Of a DNA stretch of 5,735 bases, positions 1-5,735 are shown piece by piece (the first letter of the stretch is position 1; the number at the start of each line of letters is the position of its first letter). Source of the DNA: Cytophagales bacterium (GTDB taxonomy: Bacteria; Bacteroidota; Bacteroidia; Cytophagales; Cyclobacteriaceae); NCBI GenBank assembly GCA_024643485.1, contig JAHEMU010000194.1, forward strand, positions 1-5,735, in the 5' to 3' direction. The position numbers and the translations under genes are program-made. The notes beneath the pieces are model-generated. The model made no database searches and was not told the origin of the DNA. It saw only the letters and a program-made list of their open reading frames with translations.

Positions 1-2342
1 TTTTGAATGTCTTCCAACATTTCCAATCCAGGCTGCAGGTATTTGATGGAAGTTTGTTGACGAAGTGGGTGATTTAACCAATAAAGTGCTTCCTGAACCC
101 AAGGTTCATGTTCTCTATTTTCTGCCTTACTCAACTCATTAAATAGTGAGTCACGAACTGTTTCATTATTTGAAACGGCTGCCATTACAAATTTCATTCG
201 TTTTAAACGATCAGGATTGGTTAAATCACCTTTCACTTGCTGTAAAAAAGCCTGCCATTCTGGAACTCCTCTTACGGCAAGTGCGTATGCAATGGATATT
301 TTATCATTTTCAGAAAGGGTTAATCCAGTAGGTATGGCGGTGTTTGTTTGAATATCTATTAACCTTTGTACGCCAGCATTGGTGATTGCCATGGAGCGAT
401 AATTGTTGAAGAACTGTAATTTTAAATCTGGCCGATCTGTGGCTTCCATTAAATCCCATAATACATTCTCTATTGACGCAGCAACGGTTTTTCTCTCACT
501 TTCATTTAAAAATTTCCAATACAATTCATCCATTTGACCCATTATTTGAGAAAGGAGTTGATCATTTTTTTCCAAAGGTAAATCGCGGATAAGTTGAACT
601 AACAACTGGAGTGGAGAAGTGTCCCCGTTCATAACGGATTCAAAAAAGTTGATTCTAATCGCACAACGCGTAACAGGCGACTTAACAGACGCGATTTGAT
701 TAAAAATAAATTGCTTAGAACGTTTATCCATATTAAAGTAACCATATCCGAATCCATTTATGTTTGGCCAAATAATGGCAGCAGAATCGATACCAATCAC
801 AGCTTCACTTTCTGCAGGATCAATTGTTAAATAAGTTGAATCTCCATTTTCTCGAATCAATAAAAACTCAACATCCTGATTTCCAAGGTAATCTGCCTGT
901 GAAAAACGAATGGCTTTATCATCTCTGCTTTGATTTACTATAGGCATGCCATTCCCATAAACCCACTTTTCACTCCATTTGATAACATTTTTCTTTGTTT
1001 GCTTATTCAGGATATCGACGAGCTGGTCCCAAGTGGCATTACCATAGGCATAAGTTCTAAGATATTCTTGAAGCCCCAGTTGCATTTCTTTTTCTCCAAT
1101 AAATGTTTCGAGATGCTTCATCAAAATTGGAGCCTTTTGATAAATAATGGCCCCATAAAGTGAACCGGCTTCATTCAAATTTTCTAATTCTTGACGCACA
1201 GGATGTGTTCCAAATGTTCTATCAACATCATACGCTCCACCGTAATGAGACAAAATAAATCGAAGATCATGGTTTATTTCGGGGAACTGAGGATTTACCA
1301 ATTTCGCCGCCATAAAATTGGCAAAAACTTCCTTCAACCAAACATCATCAAACCATTTCATCGTGACTAAATCACCAAACCACATATGAGCAGTTTCATG
1401 GGCAATGAGGCTTGCGCGACCTAATTTTCTATTAATCGAGGCATTTTCATCAAGGAATAAACTTTCAGAGTTATAGAAAATTGCACCAGGATGTTCCATC
1501 CCCCCGTATTGAAAACTAGGAACTAGCGTAAATGCAAAATGATCAAAAGGATAGGGAATGCCAGTATATTTTTCCAACCATTCAATAGCTGAAAAATGCA
1601 AATTAAATATTTCATCGACATTCGCCACGACCTTCGCTGAATCAGTTTCACGGTGCAGAAGCTCCATTTTTCTTCCATTTTCTACGCGAGAAATACGTTC
1701 AAATTTACCGGCAGAAAAAGCAAACAAATAGGTCGATATGGGCAAGGTCTCTTTAAACAAAATAGCCTTACGACCTTCCGAAATCGTTTCAGACAATTGT
1801 TCTCCGTTGCTTTGTGCCAACCAAGCTTCTGGAACTTCTAGAATTAATTTGAACTTGGCTTTTATATCAGGTTGATCGAAAACAGGAAAAACAGTGCTTG
1901 CTCGAGCGGGAACCAATAAGGTGTATAAGAAATCGTCGTTTCGATTCAATGATAGGTTTCCGGCTATGAATTCAATTTTAAATTCTTGATAACTCTTTTC
2001 AATATTCGCTGCGGGTATAATAACATGTTCGTTTTCAACTCGGAAAGATACTGGCTGATCTTTGCTTGTAACAGAAAGAATTTTGCCATTGGAAGAGTTA
2101 AAATCTAAGATTAAATCGTTTACTAATTTTACATTCAAACCTACCTTTACAAACCCTGTTATATCCTCAGTTTTATTTTCGGGAATAGTGAAAAATAAGG
2201 AATAGCTCACACTATCAATTTGTTCAGCACGGAACTCAGCAAGGCTTTTTGAAATCCCCGGACTTGTATCCACTTGAATTTCTGACTGGCAACCAACGAG
2301 AAGAATGATGATTGAAAATATAACAACTGACGACTTCAACAT
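1..2342 (-). CDS. M1-family zinc aminopeptidase, lipoprotein (C-terminus cut off by window edge)
   Basis: Seen: an uninterrupted frame of 780 codons from an ATG at 2342 to the left edge, where the 3' end is missing. Residues 1-18 form a lipoprotein signal: a Lys, a hydrophobic stretch, then LVGC with Cys18 as the lipidation site. This fixes the start, although no Shine-Dalgarno sequence precedes it. An M1 N-terminal beta domain follows, with the FPVFDQPD motif near residues 153-159. The catalytic domain has the substrate-binding motif GGMEH (280-284), the zinc motif HETAH (His315, Glu316, His319) and the third ligand Glu338, 18 residues further on in WLKEVFANF. Tyr401 in the IIYQK stretch matches the transition-state tyrosine. 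The remainder looks like the helical C-terminal region. Known of the family: it removes N-terminal amino acids from peptides using one zinc ion. Inferred: a membrane-anchored enzyme in the periplasm or outer membrane for peptide scavenging. The usual GxMEN motif reads GGMEH here. Its exact substrate preference cannot be told. It is divergent from the fucosidase gene. Confidence 0.95.
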   Translation of the reverse strand, partial: MLKSSVVIFSIIILLVGCQSEIQVDTSPGISKSLAEFRAEQIDSVSYSLFFTIPENKTEDITGFVKVGLNVKLVNDLILDFNSSNGKILSVTSKDQPVSFRVENEHVIIPAANIEKSYQEFKIEFIAGNLSLNRNDDFLYTLLVPARASTVFPVFDQPDIKAKFKLILEVPEAWLAQSNGEQLSETISEGRKAILFKETLPISTYLFAFSAGKFERISRVENGRKMELLHRETDSAKVVANVDEIFNLHFSAIEWLEKYTGIPYPFDHFAFTLVPSFQYGGMEHPGAIFYNSESLFLDENASINRKLGRASLIAHETAHMWFGDLVTMKWFDDVWLKEVFANFMAAKLVNPQFPEINHDLRFILSHYGGAYDVDRTFGTHPVRQELENLNEAGSLYGAIIYQKAPILMKHLETFIGEKEMQLGLQEYLRTYAYGNATWDQLVDILNKQTKKNVIKWSEKWVYGNGMPIVNQSRDDKAIRFSQADYLGNQDVEFLLIRENGDSTYLTIDPAESEAVIGIDSAAIIWPNINGFGYGYFNMDKRSKQFIFNQIASVKSPVTRCAIRINFFESVMNGDTSPLQLLVQLIRDLPLEKNDQLLSQIMGQMDELYWKFLNESERKTVAASIENVLWDLMEATDRPDLKLQFFNNYRSMAITNAGVQRLIDIQTNTAIPTGLTLSENDKISIAYALAVRGVPEWQAFLQQVKGDLTNPDRLKRMKFVMAAVSNNETVRDSLFNELSKAENREHEPWVQEALYWLNHPLRQQTSIKYLQPGLEMLEDIQ

Positions 2343-2488
2343 ATAGGGTAATTTTAACCTTACTAAAGTACAAAATAATTTAATAAATCATCCAATAAAT
2401 CCGGTAAGACATAGGTATTTGGGAATAATTCCATAATAAATTAGGATGAAATCATGTATATTGTATTTTCTATTAAATTTAATATACG
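2343..2488. promoter_or_regulatory. Divergent AT-rich intergenic region between aminopeptidase and fucosidase genes
   Basis: This 146-bp gap must hold the 5' leaders, and probably the promoters, of both flanking genes. It is strongly AT-rich and lacks a Shine-Dalgarno sequence before either ATG, as is common in Bacteroidota. On the minus strand TACTTTAG (2363-2370) is one mismatch from the TAnnTTTG -7 consensus. It is preceded by ATTG (2393-2396) at a 22-base spacing, so it could be a weak promoter for the aminopeptidase. On the plus strand I found no good -7 match. Two short dyads are visible: GGAAT-A-ATTCC at 2422-2432 and a 14-bp palindrome at 2471-2484. A shared operator is possible but unproven. 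Confidence 0.45.
2471..2484. repeat. Perfect 14-bp palindrome just upstream of the fucosidase start codon
   Basis: TATTAAATTTAATA is identical to its own reverse complement and ends four bases before the ATG at 2489. TATATT (2457-2462) and AATATA (2481-2486) give a second, overlapping inverted pair. A regulator bound here would sit over the leader, and an RNA hairpin here would cover the ribosome-binding area. The palindrome is made only of A and T in an AT-rich leader, so chance is a serious alternative. Confidence 0.35.
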
Positions 2489-4582
2489 ATGGCCCTTTTT
2501 TCATTCCGGCGAATAGTAGCTTTTCTCATTCTTATCACATTTGGATGTCAACCATCAATTAAACCTCCGGAACCAATAGGCCCATTACCTTCACAAGCTC
2601 AATTAGATTGGCAGCGAATGGAAATGAATATGTTTCTTCATTTCAATATGAATACATTCACGAATATGGAGTGGGGCTTGGGAGGGGAATCACCCGAACA
2701 GTTTAATCCCACTGATTTTGATGCTCGGCAGTGGGCACAAATTGCTAAAAATGCGGGGATGCGGGCGATCATTTTAACAGCGAAACATCACGACGGATTT
2801 TGCTTATGGCCTTCTGAATTTACTGAGCATAGTGTAAAAAATTCCCCTTGGAAAAATGGAAAAGGGGATGTTTTGAAAGAGTTGGCGGAAGCATGTAAAG
2901 AATATGGTTTGAAAATGGGAGTGTACTTATCGCCATGGGACCGAAATCACGCGCAATATGGAACTCCAGAATACATCACCTATTTCAGAAATCAACTCAA
3001 TGAATTATTCACCAATTACGGAGAAGTATTTGAATTTTGGATTGACGGAGCGAATGGTGGAGATGGCTATTATGGCGGTGCCAACGAAACGAGAACCATC
3101 GATCGGCTGACCTATTATGATTGGCAGAATACGTTTAATCTTGCTTTTGAAAAAAATCCGAATGTGATCATTTTTAGTGATGCAGGACCAGGGTGCCGAT
3201 GGGTAGGAAATGAAGAAGGTTGGGCGAAAGAAACTAATTGGTCATTTTTAGATATTAGCGATATGGCTCCAGGTAAGGCCGACTCGGACGTTTTACAAAC
3301 AGGAATGCCAAATGGCGATCAGTGGATTCCAGCCGAAGCTGACGTCAGTATTCGACTAGGTTGGTACTATCATGACTATGAGGATCACAAAGTAAAATCC
3401 CTTCCCAGACTGCTCGATATTTATTATAATAGTGTAGGTAGAAATGCCCTACTACTTCTCAATTTTCCGGTTGATCGTCGAGGAAAAATCCATCCAATTG
3501 ACAGCGCACGGATAATGGAAATGTCTGTGCAATTAAAACAGGATTTTAAAACCGGACTTATCAAAAATGCAATCATTTCAGCTTCCAATGTTAGGGGCGA
3601 TGATCACCAACACTTTGGAACTCAATTTATTTCGGACAATGATCCATCCACTTACTGGGCGCCAGAGGAGGGAACAGATTCGGCTTCATTAATTATTGAG
3701 TTTCCCGAAGTCGTGAGTTTTAATCGAATCTTACTTCAAGAACCTATTCAAATGGGACAAAGGATAAGCAGTTTTAGTGTGTATTATGAAGAGGACAATT
3801 CGTGGGTAAAAATTGCGGATCAGACAACGATTGGATATAAAAGACTTCTGCGCCTTAATGACTACTCCACAAAAAGAGTCAAATTAGTAATGGAAAGCAA
3901 TCGAGCAATTCCACTGCTGTCTGAATTCAATTTATTTCATGCTCCTAAAGTACTCGTTCCCCCAACGGTCAATAGAATAAAAAATGGAGAGGTAACACTT
4001 TCTTCAACGGAAAATGGACTCGATTTTTATTATTATGCAGGATCTGATGAGGTGAAAATTTGGACTAAATATGAACAACCTTTTGATACTGAAAATGCTA
4101 CTTCTCTATCGGTTAAAAGTGTAGATCCCATTTCAAAAAATGAATCTCCAGAAGAATTAATTCATATGAGTTTGCCTAAATCAAACTGGAAGGTAGTACA
4201 TGTGAGCAGTGGCAATTTAACGGATGCTGAAAAAGCCATAGATGAAAATCCAAATTCATGGTGGGAATCGGAAAATAGAAACGCGCTTGAAGAAATCATC
4301 ATTGATTTTGGGACGGAAATTGAATTCAGTGAAATTACGTATTTACCCATGCAAGAAAGGTATACCAAAGGGTTTATCTCAAACTATGAGTGCTATCTTT
4401 CGAACAACCCAAATAACTTTGGAAAACCCATCGTATCTGGAGAATTCAGCAACATTGCGAACAATCCTATTGAACAGGTGATAAAGTTTACCAAGAGGAA
4501 AGGACGTTATTTGAAGTTTAAAGCCGTTTCTTTTATCGAGGGTCATCAATCTGCTGGAATTGCAGAATTAGGAGTGCGTTAA
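2489..4582 (+). CDS. GH29 alpha-L-fucosidase lipoprotein with two C-terminal discoidin domains
   Basis: Seen: 697 residues, complete. The start ATG is supported by the signal peptide that follows it (two Arg, a hydrophobic core, then TFGC with Cys20 as the lipidation site). The catalytic barrel spans about residues 35-350. It carries HFNMNTF (51-57), the KHHDGF motif (99-104), the nucleophile region FWIDGANGG with Asp186, RWVGNEEG (237-244) with Glu242 the likely acid/base, and a DVSIRLGWYYH stretch (285-295). These resemble the GH29-B subfamily, whose characterised members cleave alpha-1,3/1,4-linked fucose of Lewis-type and related glycans. Residues about 363-484 form a first F5/8 type C (CBM32-like) domain with DNDPSTYW. 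Residues 488-556 look like a degenerate chitobiase C-terminal-like segment. Residues 566-697 form a second discoidin domain with NPNSWW. Inferred: an envelope-anchored exo-fucosidase whose discoidin domains hold it on glycan. Linkage specificity is not proven. No other carbohydrate-utilisation gene is visible nearby. Confidence 0.95.
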   Translation: MALFSFRRIVAFLILITFGCQPSIKPPEPIGPLPSQAQLDWQRMEMNMFLHFNMNTFTNMEWGLGGESPEQFNPTDFDARQWAQIAKNAGMRAIILTAKHHDGFCLWPSEFTEHSVKNSPWKNGKGDVLKELAEACKEYGLKMGVYLSPWDRNHAQYGTPEYITYFRNQLNELFTNYGEVFEFWIDGANGGDGYYGGANETRTIDRLTYYDWQNTFNLAFEKNPNVIIFSDAGPGCRWVGNEEGWAKETNWSFLDISDMAPGKADSDVLQTGMPNGDQWIPAEADVSIRLGWYYHDYEDHKVKSLPRLLDIYYNSVGRNALLLLNFPVDRRGKIHPIDSARIMEMSVQLKQDFKTGLIKNAIISASNVRGDDHQHFGTQFISDNDPSTYWAPEEGTDSASLIIEFPEVVSFNRILLQEPIQMGQRISSFSVYYEEDNSWVKIADQTTIGYKRLLRLNDYSTKRVKLVMESNRAIPLLSEFNLFHAPKVLVPPTVNRIKNGEVTLSSTENGLDFYYYAGSDEVKIWTKYEQPFDTENATSLSVKSVDPISKNESPEELIHMSLPKSNWKVVHVSSGNLTDAEKAIDENPNSWWESENRNALEEIIIDFGTEIEFSEITYLPMQERYTKGFISNYECYLSNNPNNFGKPIVSGEFSNIANNPIEQVIKFTKRKGRYLKFKAVSFIEGHQSAGIAELGVR

Positions 4583-4585
4583 AGG

Positions 4586-5083
4586 CTACTTTGAGCCATA
4601 AAGGATGGTTAATACTTGATAAATTTCACCCAACAAACCTATACTTGTAATTACTACCCCTAAAGCTCCAATCGCGTGCCCTTCAGAAAATCGGTTTAGC
4701 CAACCAACAAATTCACTAAAGAATATGGTACAAAGCGACAGAATAAATAAAATAACAACAGGAGTAGTTAACCACAGAAGGGTGTTTTGAAGGCCTTTTA
4801 AATCGGGAGGTAAAACCTCATCAAAAAAACCGGCAAAATAAGGTATTTCAAAAAAGAAAATGACGATTACGAATAAAGTAATAAGCGCTGAAAAAAACTT
4901 ATTATCTAACAGTTTATATGCAAATTCCTTAATATTATCCTCTGAATCAATAATTCTAGATTCAATTCTGTTGGCAAAAGGCTTATAGCGAATTTCAATA
5001 TAAGCCAAAGTAATACCAATAATCTCCGTGAACATGGAGAAAAATTGTAAATAATTAGAAAAAGTTTCGTTAAATAAATTCAA
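4586..5083 (-). CDS. Small four-helix membrane protein of unknown function (probable TTG start)
   Basis: I do not recognise this 165-residue protein. Seen: four hydrophobic segments at about residues 9-29, 63-84, 101-122 and 136-160. Between the first two lies a charged stretch (about 30-61) rich in Lys, Arg, Asp and Glu, probably a cytoplasmic loop. There is no signal peptide, lipobox or recognisable catalytic motif. The start is taken as TTG at 5083, because an in-frame TAG lies a short way upstream with no ATG or GTG between, and a purine-rich GGAGAG sits 9 bases before the TTG. The next candidate, ATG at 5035 (Met17), would remove about half of the first hydrophobic segment. The stop codon is 3 bp from the stop of the convergent fucosidase gene. 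It lies 117 bp downstream of the MATE gene on the same strand, so co-transcription or its own promoter are both possible. Being a genuine gene is likely from length and membrane topology; function is unknown. Confidence 0.75.
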   Translation of the reverse strand: MNLFNETFSNYLQFFSMFTEIIGITLAYIEIRYKPFANRIESRIIDSEDNIKEFAYKLLDNKFFSALITLFVIVIFFFEIPYFAGFFDEVLPPDLKGLQNTLLWLTTPVVILFILSLCTIFFSEFVGWLNRFSEGHAIGALGVVITSIGLLGEIYQVLTILYGSK

Positions 5084-5092
5084 TGTCTTGAG

Positions 5093-5098
5093 CTCTCC
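5093..5098 (-). promoter_or_regulatory. Possible ribosome binding site supporting a TTG start
   Basis: GGAGAG, within the longer purine run AGAGGGAGAG (5093-5102), lies nine bases before the TTG at 5083. Shine-Dalgarno sequences are uncommon in Bacteroidota and the two large enzyme genes here have none. The run therefore stands out and favours the TTG over the internal ATG at 5035. The match to the anti-Shine-Dalgarno sequence is only partial. Confidence 0.35.
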
Positions 5099-5146
5099 CT
5101 CTTTAAATGTTGACTAAAACCTACTTCACTTCTCAGACCTAATCGA

Positions 5147-5154
5147 CAAAATTA
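5147..5154 (-). promoter_or_regulatory. Candidate Bacteroidota -7 promoter element before the small membrane protein gene
   Basis: TAATTTTG on the minus strand matches the Bacteroidota -7 consensus TAnnTTTG exactly. It would start transcription roughly 55-60 bases before the TTG at 5083. No TTTG-type -33 element is visible at the expected 17-23 base spacing, so the call is weak. If real, the small gene has its own promoter rather than depending only on read-through from the MATE gene. Confidence 0.3.
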
Positions 5155-5200
5155 AAATAAAATTCGAGATTAATAAGTGTATTTCTGTTTATGTAACCAA

Positions 5201-5735
5201 TTAGACCTCAACAGTTTTCCATTTCCCTTTTTTGAATAACACAATACAGACCACCCCCATTAAGGCTGCAGAGCAAGAAATGGCCGTAAATAACCCGGAA
5301 GGCCCCATTTTTAATGGAAAAGCAAGTAAATAAGCCAGTGGTATTTCAAAAAACCAAAAACAAAATAAATTAATCCAAGTGGGCGTTTTTGTGTCGCCGG
5401 CTCCATTAAAGGCTTGGCTGATTACCATGCCAAATGCATAAAAAACATATCCAAATCCAATATAGGTTAAGGCAATGGTTCCAATTCGCACCACCTCCGG
5501 ATCAGCATTGAATATTCGAATGACATTTTCAGCAAAAAAGACGAAAACCAATGAAACAGTAAAAAGGAAATATGCATTATACCACGCGGCCATCCAAACC
5601 GTTTTTTCCGCTCGATCAGGCTGTTTTGCTCCTAAATTTTGTCCAACTAAAGTAGCTGCTGCATTACTCATTCCCCACGCAGGTAATATAGTGAACATAA
5701 TGGTTCTGAACGCCAAAGCATAACCGGCTAATACC
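5201..5735 (-). CDS. MATE-family multidrug/cation antiporter, C-terminal part (N-terminus beyond window)
   Basis: Seen: an open frame of about 177 codons that enters from the right edge and ends at TAA (5201-5203). It has no start codon of its own: the frame continues upstream of a TTG at 5716, so this is the tail of a longer gene. MATE-like features are a GMSNAAATLVGQNLGA motif near the start of the visible part, then AQPDRAE-like charged residues (here KQPDRAEK). A pattern of about four hydrophobic segments follows, with QAFNGAGDTKTPTWIN in the middle and a basic tail ending KKGKWK. The family has about 440-460 residues and twelve helices, so the visible part is roughly the last 40 percent. 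Known of the family: inner-membrane export of cationic drugs or metabolites driven by Na+ or H+. The substrate and the coupling ion cannot be told from this half. No clear terminator hairpin follows the stop. Confidence 0.9.
   Translation of the reverse strand, partial: VLAGYALAFRTIMFTILPAWGMSNAAATLVGQNLGAKQPDRAEKTVWMAAWYNAYFLFTVSLVFVFFAENVIRIFNADPEVVRIGTIALTYIGFGYVFYAFGMVISQAFNGAGDTKTPTWINLFCFWFFEIPLAYLLAFPLKMGPSGLFTAISCSAALMGVVCIVLFKKGKWKTVEV

Noticed and set aside
930..1163. Open frame of 77 codons on the plus strand inside the aminopeptidase gene; similar ones at 146-331 and 1653-1841.
   Set aside because: They lie opposite a gene with clear conserved motifs, lack start signals and have no recognisable domain, so they are chance antisense frames.
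2280..2342. Surface-export signal of Bacteroidota lipoproteins after the lipidated Cys in the peptidase or the fucosidase.
   Set aside because: The residues after Cys18 (QSEIQVD) and Cys20 (QPSIKPP) do not contain a clear acidic cluster at the expected place, so surface exposure cannot be claimed.
2421..2470. TTTG at 2418-2421 and TATATTG at 2457-2463 as a Bacteroidota promoter for the fucosidase.
   Set aside because: The spacing is too long and the second element lacks the TTTG of the -7 consensus.
4162..4481. Open frames on both strands within the second discoidin domain of the fucosidase.
   Set aside because: They are alternative-frame readings of a coding region whose own frame shows clear domain motifs.
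4584..4597. Short inverted repeat GGCT...AGCC at the convergent gene ends as a bidirectional terminator.
   Set aside because: The stem has only 4 bp with a 6-base loop and no proper T-run follows on either strand; a competing AAAG/CTTT pairing overlaps it.
4586..5083. Internal duplication of the small membrane protein (first helix compared with last helix).
   Set aside because: The shared residues are mostly Ile, Leu and Gly expected in any helix, with a few charged residues that do not align convincingly.
5475..5723. Plus-strand open frame of 82 codons opposite the MATE gene.
   Set aside because: The minus strand encodes unmistakable MATE motifs through the whole stretch; the plus-strand translation has no family features.

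Overview
The window reads as an ordinary piece of a chromosome from a member of the Bacteroidota, probably free-living or marine. The grounds are AT-rich sequence, two large exported enzymes with lipoprotein signal peptides, AT-rich leaders without Shine-Dalgarno sequences in front of both of them, one exact TAnnTTTG (Bacteroidota-type -7) element, and protein families typical of that phylum. The genus cannot be told from the sequence.

Layout. Positions 1-2342 (minus strand) hold the first 780 codons of an M1-family zinc aminopeptidase lipoprotein; its C-terminus lies beyond the left edge. A 146-bp AT-rich divergent intergenic region (2343-2488) separates it from a complete plus-strand gene (2489-4582). 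That gene encodes a 697-residue GH29 alpha-L-fucosidase lipoprotein with two C-terminal discoidin (F5/8 type C) domains around a short chitobiase-C-terminal-like segment. Only 3 bp later the convergent minus-strand gene 4586-5083 ends. It encodes a small four-helix membrane protein that I do not recognise and appears to start with TTG. After a 117-bp gap containing a possible promoter, the C-terminal part of a MATE-family multidrug/cation antiporter (5201-5735, minus strand) runs off the right edge.

How the genes may work together. The fucosidase and the aminopeptidase are both predicted lipid-anchored envelope hydrolases. They are divergently transcribed from one short region, so they could act together on fucosylated glycoproteins or glycopeptides. 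This is inference from position only: no SusC/SusD pair, sulfatase, sugar kinase, isomerase or regulator is visible, so this is not a recognisable polysaccharide utilisation locus. The MATE transporter and the small membrane protein look unrelated to the enzymes. I see no RNA gene, insertion sequence, CRISPR array or phage element, and no convincing sign of a new defence or mobile system. The points worth a second look are the fucosidase architecture and motif substitutions, the unidentified membrane protein with its unusual start, and a perfect palindrome directly before the fucosidase start codon.
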